Shown: one piece after another, positions 1 to 5,313 of the stretch | Numbering within the stretch: the first letter of the stretch is position 1 | How the letters are laid out: every line of letters begins with the position of its first letter | Source of the DNA: Faecalitalea sp. UBA4312 | Lineage (GTDB): Bacteria; Bacillota_I; Bacilli_A; Erysipelotrichales; Erysipelotrichaceae | Direction: 5' to 3' | DNA length: 20,337 bases | NCBI GenBank assembly: GCA_002394635.1 | Contig: DGUK01000071.1 | Location: forward strand, 1 to 20,337 | The notes under the pieces: generated by a model | What the model was told of the DNA's origin: nothing | Database searches by the model: none | What the model saw: the letters and a program-made list of their open reading frames with translations, nothing else | Position numbers and translations under genes: made by a program

Positions 1-90
1 TCATTGGATGGAACGATAGACTGGTGGCCAGAAATCGATGTTCCAGAAACGGAATCTGATGAACACAAATCGGATTGGAAGAATCAATAA
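1..90 (+). CDS. C-terminal tail of an unidentified protein (partial)
   Basis: Frame 1 is open from the window edge to a TAA at 88-90 and gives 29 acidic, hydrophilic residues that include DWWPEIDVPETESDEH. The start and body of the gene lie outside the window. The tail has no motif I recognise, so no function is given. The gene converges on the tRNA that follows on the other strand, and no U-tailed hairpin separates them. It could also be a chance open frame, although its charged, low-complexity character is typical of a protein C-terminus. Confidence 0.5.
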   Translation, partial: SLDGTIDWWPEIDVPETESDEHKSDWKNQ

Positions 91-96
91 ATATGA

Positions 97-172
97 TGGT
101 GGAGCTTACCGGGATCGAACCGGCGACCTCATGATTGCGAACCATGCGCTCTCCCAGCTGAGCTAAAGCCCC
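97..172 (-). tRNA. tRNA-Ala, anticodon CGC
   Basis: The minus strand folds into a 76-nt cloverleaf with an encoded 3' CCA. The acceptor stem GGGGCTT/AAGCTCC contains the G3:U70 wobble pair that is the identity element of alanine tRNAs. The anticodon stem CATGG/TCATG closes the loop TTCGCAA, so the anticodon is CGC and reads GCG. The T arm carries GGTTCGATCC. A weak promoter candidate (TTCGAT, 16 bp, TAAGAT; 183-210 on the minus strand) lies just upstream. It is a single tRNA; no neighbouring tRNA or rRNA gene is visible. Confidence 0.96.
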
Positions 173-273
173 ATGCGCATTTATCTTATCACAAAAATAG
201 AGGAATCGAACCATTTTGTTTGGAATTTTGTTCATAAAGCTTTAGCTGTTTGTTCTGAAAATGAGGAAGCAGA

Positions 274-289
274 TATCAAGGTCTTGATA
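274..289. repeat. Perfect 16-bp palindrome TATCAAG-gt-CTTGATA
   Basis: Two 7-bp arms are separated by 2 bp, just past the stop codon of the Rpn-like gene (minus strand). There is no U tract on either side, so it is not a clear intrinsic terminator. It could be a small hairpin or a protein-binding site. Its role is unknown. Confidence 0.4.
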
Positions 290-291
290 AA

Positions 292-1011
292 TTAGTTAAT
301 ATGCAGAAAAGAATAAATGCTTCTTTGGTTCTTTTCTACCTTCAACAGATCCATCGCATGTTCTGCATCGCAGTTTAACGATTCCATCAGATTTTTGATG
401 CATTGAAGCAGCTGTTCTTGTTTCCCTTCGATCTTACCGGCTTTTTTAACATAATCCATATTTCTTAATACCTCCTTCATGCTTGGATCCAGATCAAATT
501 CAGATTGCAGGATTTCTTCTTTTTCGTGCATTGATATGTTTTCTCCATAGAGAATATTTAAACAATTGATCAATTTGAAGTCATCGGGCTGTTCGCCCAA
601 AAACAGAAAGACCATATGTAAATTCTTTAGATTTCGAATGCGTTCCTTGCACAGAATATGTTCATCATAGTTTTGTAATTCCTGTGGACACTTCAAGAAA
701 AGCCATATGGTGTAAATAGGAATTGTAGGATGGTCAGGCTGCTGGATCCAATGTTCATGAAGCTGGACCAGTTGGCGTACAGGTTCTATCTCGTAGCCGG
801 CTCCATAGGAATACTGAGGACAAGGTTGCAGCGCAAACATAGTGAGAGGGCGTTCATGGTCATCCACAACCAAAAAGCTAAGATAGGCACAAGCGTCGGA
901 ATAAGGGCGTATATGTGCCCGGATGGAAGAGATGGACTGGTTTTCCCATTCTTTAATCGTATATTTTACAAATAAGGCTTGTATATTTTTGTGTTCTAAT
1001 AAGTCTTTCAT
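292..1011 (-). CDS. Divergent Rpn / PD-(D/E)XK nuclease-transposase family-like protein, possibly a remnant
   Basis: This 239-residue protein matches by eye the C-terminal half of the Rpn/PD-(D/E)XK nuclease-transposase family. The family-like blocks are IPIYTIWLFLKCPQELQNY (about 98-115), a hydrophobic strand HMVFLFLGE (132-140), the segment ISMHEKEEILQSEFDLDPSMKEVL (159-182, similar to the family's EEKKxILEEEFxI stretch) and a lysine- and glutamate-rich helix KKAGKIEGKQEQ (189-200), followed by an amphipathic tail. The catalytic PD-(D/E)XK core expected in the first half is not recognisable. No good Shine-Dalgarno precedes the ATG, and the frame upstream of it hits a stop at 1039-1041. I infer an N-terminally truncated or strongly diverged copy. 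Family assignment is from pattern recognition of the C-terminus only; the activity is unproven and may be lost. Confidence 0.6.
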   Translation of the reverse strand: MKDLLEHKNIQALFVKYTIKEWENQSISSIRAHIRPYSDACAYLSFLVVDDHERPLTMFALQPCPQYSYGAGYEIEPVRQLVQLHEHWIQQPDHPTIPIYTIWLFLKCPQELQNYDEHILCKERIRNLKNLHMVFLFLGEQPDDFKLINCLNILYGENISMHEKEEILQSEFDLDPSMKEVLRNMDYVKKAGKIEGKQEQLLQCIKNLMESLNCDAEHAMDLLKVEKNQRSIYSFLHIN

Positions 1012-1240
1012 CCATAATACGGCAAGGAGACCCGTCCTTTAGGACAGAGAGGAATTGCCAACCTCCTATTCTTCTGATCATGGCAGTATCTTTGATTCTT
1101 ACAGATCTGCCTGTCTCCAGTATCATTTTTACGATACTTCCTCTGTATTTCAATAAGTCAATTTGATACCTAGTTACTCTGAAATCTTGAGGTACATTCT
1201 CTATTTCGATAAAGAACAAAGAAGGACAAATAAAAATCCA

Positions 1241-1269
1241 TTGACGGCAGGAACTATCATTTTTATACT
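1241..1269 (+). promoter_or_regulatory. Promoter of the nitrilase-family gene, leaderless arrangement
   Basis: TTGACG (1241-1246), a 17-bp spacer and TATACT (1264-1269) form a near-consensus sigma-A promoter. The predicted +1 is about 1276, which is the A of the ATG of the following gene. No Shine-Dalgarno sequence lies between the -10 box and the ATG. Confidence 0.8.
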
Positions 1270-1275
1270 GAAGCT

Positions 1276-2097
1276 ATGAACAATGTTACAATTGCTGTTT
1301 TACAGTCTTATGTGGATACAGATAAATCAAAGAATCTGGAGCAGGCAGAAAAAAAGATCCGGGCATTGGAGAAAGTGGATATCGTTGTTCTGCCGGAAAT
1401 GTTTACTTGTCCGTATCATACAGATTGTTTTCCTATATATGCTGAAAAACAAGGGCAGGAAAGCTGGCAGAGGCTGTCGCAGATAGCGAAAGAGAAACAA
1501 ATCTATCTGATTGCCGGCAGTATTCCGGAAAGAGATGGAAAACATATTTATAACACATCCTATGTGTTTGATAGAGAAGGCAGACAAATTGCCAGGCACA
1601 GAAAGATGCATCTATTTGATATCAATGTCAAAGGGGGACAATATTTTAAGGAGTCAGATACCTTGACACCGGGACAGGATGTTACGGTATTCTCTACGGA
1701 ATTTGGTGTCATGGGACTATGCATCTGTTATGACTTCCGGTTTCCGGAATTAAGTCGTCTGATGGTAGATCAGGGAGCTAAGATCTTGTTTGTACCGGCT
1801 TCCTTTAATATGACAACGGGACCACTACATTGGGAGTTTTTGTTCCGACAGAGAGCTGTGGACAACCAGTTATTTACCGTAGGGGCTTCGCCTTGCCGGA
1901 ACATGAAGGATTCGTATCATTCATGGGGCCATTCTATATTATGTGATCCATGGGGAAAAGTGTTGAAAGAACTGGATGAAAAAGAAGGAATGTGGATCCA
2001 AACGATAGATCTGGAAGAAACGGATCGTGTTCGTGAACAACTCCCTTTATTACAACATCGAAGAAAAGACATTTATAAAGTAAAGCGCAATGATTGA
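1276..2097 (+). CDS. Carbon-nitrogen hydrolase, nitrilase superfamily (omega-amidase/NIT2-like)
   Basis: Cytosolic amidohydrolase of 273 residues, the usual length of the family. The Glu-Lys-Cys triad is visible: E41 in VLPEMF, K110 in HRKMHLFDI and C151 in CICYDFRFPE. The FDI and YDFRFPE signatures match the NIT2/omega-amidase branch, whose members hydrolyse 2-oxoglutaramate or 2-oxosuccinamate to the oxoacid and ammonia. That substrate is inferred from the branch; other small amides are possible. The start is fixed by the family N-terminus (VTIAVLQ), and the ATG coincides with the predicted transcription start, so the mRNA appears leaderless. The gene is monocistronic, and its stop lies in the loop of a hairpin shared with the convergent deacetylase gene. 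Confidence 0.92.
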   Translation: MNNVTIAVLQSYVDTDKSKNLEQAEKKIRALEKVDIVVLPEMFTCPYHTDCFPIYAEKQGQESWQRLSQIAKEKQIYLIAGSIPERDGKHIYNTSYVFDREGRQIARHRKMHLFDINVKGGQYFKESDTLTPGQDVTVFSTEFGVMGLCICYDFRFPELSRLMVDQGAKILFVPASFNMTTGPLHWEFLFRQRAVDNQLFTVGASPCRNMKDSYHSWGHSILCDPWGKVLKELDEKEGMWIQTIDLEETDRVREQLPLLQHRRKDIYKVKRND

Positions 2098-2111
2098 AAT
2101 ATCATTGCGCT
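2084..2111. terminator. Bidirectional terminator containing both stop codons
   Basis: A perfect 11-bp stem AGCGCAATGAT/ATCATTGCGCT encloses a 6-nt loop (2095-2100). The TGA of the plus-strand nitrilase gene is the first half of the loop (2095-2097). The TGA of the minus-strand deacetylase gene lies at 2102-2104 inside the right arm. T-rich sequence follows on both strands, though neither tract is a pure U run. Confidence 0.75.
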
Positions 2112-2854
2112 AATTCTTTATATGAAAGTAAATGAACCTTGTTCTTTTGTACATAGTCTTTTAATACAACAGAAGCTTCTGTTTCCAGCGGACGACAATG
2201 TACCAAAGAGGAATGTTCCATCAGATAGGCATCAATATAGCCGGGATGATAGATCAACAAATTAATGCAGTCTTCATGACCGTTCTCTACCATATGTTTA
2301 AATTCATAGACCGGATCATACCCAGGTACAGAGCCTTTCAGTGTCATATACATTGTATGGCCGTTGATCTGTACAGGGATATGGGGATCAAAGGATAATT
2401 CTTGATAGAGATAACCATGTTTTTGGGCTGTCATTTGTATCGCTTGATCGAAAGTTTTACTTTTGACCGCATGGGCTTCAAAGTAATCCGGGGCTTTTCC
2501 TCGCCATTCAATAAACCGTTGCAGCTGGGCTTCGATTTCTATCAAGGCTTCTTCCAGATTAACGATATCATGGTCCGCTTGGCGATAGACCTTGGAGGGA
2601 TGAAAGCTTCCGTCCTTTTCCACTAAACTGGGAATATATTTTGGATCGGTTATCGGTTTACCAGCGCATATATTGGTATGCAGACCCCAGCTGATATCAC
2701 AGTCCTTTAATAATTCATAGCCGTGCATCGAGGCATCCATATTGACCATCCAGCCCACATTATTGATGATACCGTGTTTTACAGCTCTTTCAATACCATA
2801 GTTGATGCCTTGGCTATATCCTAGATCATCGGCTCGTATCATGATTTGTTTCAT
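2102..2854 (-). CDS. ChbG/HpnK (YdjC-like) family carbohydrate deacetylase
   Basis: Predicted metal-dependent deacetylase of the YdjC family (250 residues), whose characterised members remove acetyl groups from chito-oligosaccharides or related amino sugars. Family blocks are IRADDLGYSQGINYGI (6-21; metal-binding and catalytic Asp9/Asp10), GLHTN (57-61; metal ligand H59), FEAHAVKS (125-132; metal ligand H128) and LIYHPGYID near residue 210. There is no signal peptide, so it is cytosolic. Its ATG overlaps the TGA of the upstream NTPase-CYTH gene in an ATGA motif, which indicates translational coupling and one transcript. No sugar-uptake gene is adjacent except the orphan EIIB on the other strand, so the physiological substrate cannot be named. 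Confidence 0.88.
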   Translation of the reverse strand: MKQIMIRADDLGYSQGINYGIERAVKHGIINNVGWMVNMDASMHGYELLKDCDISWGLHTNICAGKPITDPKYIPSLVEKDGSFHPSKVYRQADHDIVNLEEALIEIEAQLQRFIEWRGKAPDYFEAHAVKSKTFDQAIQMTAQKHGYLYQELSFDPHIPVQINGHTMYMTLKGSVPGYDPVYEFKHMVENGHEDCINLLIYHPGYIDAYLMEHSSLVHCRPLETEASVVLKDYVQKNKVHLLSYKELAQ

Positions 2855-3954
2855 AGGAAATGCTCTCCTGTCATTTTAGATAAAGAAGCATTTTTATAAG
2901 CAGGATCCTGTGTGACTTCCTTGATGACACGAATATCCTTAGGGAATCGGATCTTTTGATTTTCATCGCTGAGTTCGATTTCCAGAATAGCCTGGTGATG
3001 CCAGAAAGGATATACATCAATTTCAAAGTATTGGCCATCGTATGTCAGACAATATCTTGTTTTACGAATCTGACGACGAGAGGTATCGGCTTCCATTAAT
3101 AAGGTTAAATAATCTTCCTTTGAAATGCGTTCCTCGATCTCAATGCGTTTGATATCGGATACATGCCGTTTGATGGTTTTAAAATACACATAGTTTTCAT
3201 TCATTCCTCTTTGACGTACCCGGATTTCTTCCCCATCCTGTGATTTTAAATAAGTCTGGATAATCTCAATGCGTTTACAGTTCGGATTCATTTCTAAAAC
3301 GGAAATATTCGGATATTCAATCAGAAATTTTCGTTCGATCTCAAACGGTTCCGGTACTCCTAAAAAGGAAGAAATCTCGCTCAACAGTCGATGCATCTTC
3401 TCTTCAAAAGATGTGGAATTATCGATGATCCGTAAATGCGGATGCCCTGTCCATGCACCAATTAATTTGTCATCCAACGAACAAGCTTGTTCAACCGTTT
3501 CCGTTCTTGCGGCATTGTTGGAGGTTGTATAGAAGGCTTCTGCTCCTTTAGCGGCAGAGACAAGATGAAAGACGGCATCGTACTGATCACGCAATTCGAT
3601 TTCGTTGGTATGCAGCTGTTGCAGAAGCTGTTGAAAATCGTCGTCTGTCATATAAGCCTTATTATCCAATGCACCTCGGTCACACACAATCAATATTTTA
3701 TTGACTGTCATAGTACGGGCAGCTTGTTCAAAGACTTTTTCTTTTTCCAGCTGCAGCTGCATTTGACATTTCTGATAGTCTGCCCGGCTCCCACAGGTCC
3801 AAGGGGCAACACCGCCGGTAATCAGCTCCGTTGCGGTTTCCGGGATAAATAGAACCGTATACCCTTGTTTAGTAAAAGCATTCTGGATCCAGCTCATCGC
3901 TGTGGATTTACCGGCACAAGGTCCACCGGTTATAACGATCTTAGATAGTTCCAT
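2851..3954 (-). CDS. AAA_28-type NTPase fused to a CYTH (triphosphate tunnel) domain, TTD14-like
   Basis: A two-domain cytosolic protein of 367 residues. Residues 1-200 form a P-loop NTPase with Walker A GGPCAGKST (10-18), IPETATELI (37-45) and IVCDRGALD (89-97), similar to AAA_28/NadR-type kinases. Residues 203-367 form a CYTH domain opened by EIERK (205-209, the ExExK signature), with EIRVR (243-247), KRIEIEE (269-275), TRY (299-301), EIDVY (311-315) and EIEL (325-328) supplying the charged tunnel residues. CYTH enzymes bind triphosphate compounds and divalent metal. The same domain pairing occurs in animal TTD14. The start at 3954 is chosen because GGAGGT lies 5 nt upstream; an in-frame ATG five codons earlier lacks a site. 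First gene of an operon with the deacetylase. Nucleotide, polyphosphate or lipid-phosphate substrates are all possible. Confidence 0.87.
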   Translation of the reverse strand: MELSKIVITGGPCAGKSTAMSWIQNAFTKQGYTVLFIPETATELITGGVAPWTCGSRADYQKCQMQLQLEKEKVFEQAARTMTVNKILIVCDRGALDNKAYMTDDDFQQLLQQLHTNEIELRDQYDAVFHLVSAAKGAEAFYTTSNNAARTETVEQACSLDDKLIGAWTGHPHLRIIDNSTSFEEKMHRLLSEISSFLGVPEPFEIERKFLIEYPNISVLEMNPNCKRIEIIQTYLKSQDGEEIRVRQRGMNENYVYFKTIKRHVSDIKRIEIEERISKEDYLTLLMEADTSRRQIRKTRYCLTYDGQYFEIDVYPFWHHQAILEIELSDENQKIRFPKDIRVIKEVTQDPAYKNASLSKMTGEHFL

Positions 3955-3971
3955 AGAACACCTCCGCATTC

Positions 3972-4000
3972 ATAATAAGGGAAATAGTAAAGAGATACAA
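3972..4000 (-). promoter_or_regulatory. Candidate promoter of the NTPase-CYTH/deacetylase operon
   Basis: On the minus strand TTGTAT (4000-3995), a 17-bp spacer and TATTAT (3977-3972) precede the start at 3954. The implied transcript begins just before the GGAGGT site, so the leader is very short. Confidence 0.5.
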
Positions 4001-4124
4001 TGGAAATAAAAAGCTTTAAGAAGAAGATTTTGTCATGTTACTGATGGATAGGTGTTTCTTTGGAAAACATACTAATCATTGTTCTAGATCAAAGACATAA
4101 GATTGTATGATTTATCAGTCCAAA

Positions 4125-4153
4125 TTGTAAAACCATCCATAAATGACTATAAT
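4125..4153 (+). promoter_or_regulatory. Promoter of the PTS EIIB gene
   Basis: TTGTAA (4125-4130), 17 bp and a consensus TATAAT (4148-4153) lie ahead of a GAGGT ribosome binding site and the ATG at 4176. The predicted start is near 4160. No catabolite-response element is evident. Confidence 0.7.
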
Positions 4154-4175
4154 AGAAATAGATGAGGTAATAGTT

Positions 4176-4646
4176 ATGACAAATCATATATTTACTAGAA
4201 TTGACAGTCGTCTGATTCATGGGCAGATTACGTATCAGTGGCTGTCAGTGGCGAAGACTTCCTTTATTTTAGTCGTGAACGATGCTTTGGCAGAGAATAC
4301 ATTCAGCCAGAATCTGATGAAGGCATCAATACAGAACCAAGTGGAAGTGAAATTTGTCACCGTACAGGATGCGATGGATGATTTTCCGACCAGCAGAGAT
4401 GTATTTGTGATTTGTGACTGTCCACAGGATGTGCTTCGATTGGTACAGGGTGGGATTCCGATCCGTTCGGTCAATGTCGGAAATATGCGTATGTCTGCCG
4501 GAAAAAAACAGGTTGCCAGCAGTATTGCGGTCGACCAAAAGGATATCGATGCATTCTGTCAGTTAAAGGATGCCGGGGTGGAATTGTTCATTCAAAGGGT
4601 ACCTGGTACAGAGAAAGAGGATACAAGACTATTATTTGAAGAATAA
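4176..4646 (+). CDS. PTS system mannose/fructose/sorbose-family EIIB component (orphan)
   Basis: A 156-residue cytosolic phosphocarrier. The N-terminal block FTRIDSRLIHGQITYQW holds the phosphorylated histidine, here H15, which in this family receives phosphate from EIIA and passes it to sugar at the EIIC/EIID membrane pair. Length and the later VNVGNMRMSAGKKQV segment fit a full single-domain EIIB. An upstream in-frame ATG at 4143 is rejected: it overlaps the -10 box, whereas 4176 has GAGGT 8 nt upstream. No EIIA, EIIC or EIID gene is nearby; the gene has its own promoter and terminator. It may serve a transporter encoded elsewhere or act as a phosphorylation-dependent regulator; the sugar is unknown. 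Confidence 0.93.
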   Translation: MTNHIFTRIDSRLIHGQITYQWLSVAKTSFILVVNDALAENTFSQNLMKASIQNQVEVKFVTVQDAMDDFPTSRDVFVICDCPQDVLRLVQGGIPIRSVNVGNMRMSAGKKQVASSIAVDQKDIDAFCQLKDAGVELFIQRVPGTEKEDTRLLFEE

Positions 4647-4648
4647 GG

Positions 4649-4681
4649 AGAAGCATTCTGAAAAGGAATGCTTCTTTTTTT
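4649..4681 (+). terminator. Rho-independent terminator after the EIIB gene
   Basis: A 10-bp stem AGAAGCATTC/GAATGCTTCT with a 7-nt loop is followed by a run of T residues. It starts 2 nt after the EIIB stop codon. Confidence 0.93.
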
Positions 4682-4682
4682 C

Positions 4683-4711
4683 TTGTATATGCTTATAGAT
4701 AAATGTATAAT
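4683..4711 (+). promoter_or_regulatory. Promoter of the xre-cupin/pot operon
   Basis: TTGTAT (4683-4688), 17 bp and consensus TATAAT (4706-4711) follow directly on the EIIB terminator. Predicted +1 is about 4718. It is the only clear promoter for the genes from 4767 to 9619. Confidence 0.78.
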
Positions 4712-4717
4712 AGGATT

Positions 4718-4733
4718 GTTTTATAAAATAAAC
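4718..4733. promoter_or_regulatory. Candidate operator 1 (GTTT-N8-AAAC)
   Basis: GTTTTATAAAATAAAC shares the GTTT-N8-AAAC frame and the 16-bp length of the perfect palindrome centred 21 bp downstream. It begins at the predicted +1. Likely bound by the XRE-cupin regulator encoded immediately after; this is inference from position and symmetry. Confidence 0.5.
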
Positions 4734-4738
4734 AAAAA

Positions 4739-4754
4739 GTTTAATTAATTAAAC
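4739..4754. promoter_or_regulatory. Candidate operator 2, perfect palindrome GTTTAATTAATTAAAC
   Basis: A 16-bp perfect palindrome lies between the promoter and the ribosome binding site (GGGGGTG, 4755-4761) of the regulator gene. Its position at about +22 to +37 suits roadblock-type repression and autoregulation. Confidence 0.68.
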
Positions 4755-4766
4755 GGGGGTGATTTT

Positions 4767-5300
4767 TTGAAAATCGGACAAAAGTTAAAGGAACTGCGTC
4801 TGCAGAACAATCTGACGTTAGAGGAACTGGCCATCCGCTGTGAATTGACCAAGGGCTTCTTATCGCAGTTGGAAAGAGATCTGACCAGTCCGAATATATC
4901 CGCCTTGGAAGATATCCTGGAAGCGCTGGGAACCAATCTTTCCGAGTTTTTTCAGGAATCACCGGAGGTGCAGGTTGTGTTTGGAACCGATGATTTTTTT
5001 GTGGATGAGCAGGAACGAAGGATCATTGAATGGATCGTTCCTAATGCCCAGAAAAACCAGATGGAACCGATTTTATTAACGTTACATGGAAAATGTAAAA
5101 CGGAAGAAATCATCAGCCATGAAGGGCAGGAATTCGGGTATGTCTTAAAGGGGCAGATCCAGCTGATCATGGGTTCAAAGGTCTATCGGATCAAGGCGAA
5201 AGAAACGTTTTATATTGAGGGAAGAAAGAGTCATTATTTATACAATCCGAATCAGACGGATGCCAAGGTTCTGTGGATATCCACACCACCGACATTTTAG
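4767..5300 (+). CDS. XRE-family transcriptional regulator with C-terminal cupin domain
   Basis: A 177-residue DNA-binding regulator. Residues 3-60 form an XRE helix-turn-helix (LTLEELAIRCELTKGFLSQLERD, then SPNISALEDILEALG). Residues about 105-177 form a cupin with GQEFGYVLKGQIQLIMG and a closing SHYLYNPN strand, as a small-ligand sensor. This architecture is the PuuR-like type commonly found ahead of polyamine transport genes. The start codon is TTG at 4767, set by GGGGGTG 5 nt upstream and the family start KIGQKLKELR. It is the first gene of the operon, 13 nt before potA, and probably senses polyamine and controls its own operon through the two palindromic sites. The ligand is inferred from context. 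Confidence 0.92.
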   Translation: MKIGQKLKELRLQNNLTLEELAIRCELTKGFLSQLERDLTSPNISALEDILEALGTNLSEFFQESPEVQVVFGTDDFFVDEQERRIIEWIVPNAQKNQMEPILLTLHGKCKTEEIISHEGQEFGYVLKGQIQLIMGSKVYRIKAKETFYIEGRKSHYLYNPNQTDAKVLWISTPPTF

Positions 5301-5313
5301 GGAGTTATGAAGT

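Noticed and set aside
953..1219. 88-codon minus-strand open frame overlapping the Rpn-like gene start
   Set aside because: It begins with TTG without a ribosome binding site, overlaps the neighbouring gene in another frame, and its product matches no family I recognise. It may contain decayed upstream sequence of the Rpn-like locus, but it is not supported as a gene.
4143..4175. Longer N-terminus for the PTS EIIB starting at 4143
   Set aside because: The ATG lies upstream of and overlaps the TATAAT box; the family start and the GAGGT site support 4176.
4739..4754. The GTTTAATTAATTAAAC palindrome as a transcription terminator
   Set aside because: The stem is purely AT apart from its ends, has no loop and is followed by G-rich sequence; an operator is the better reading.
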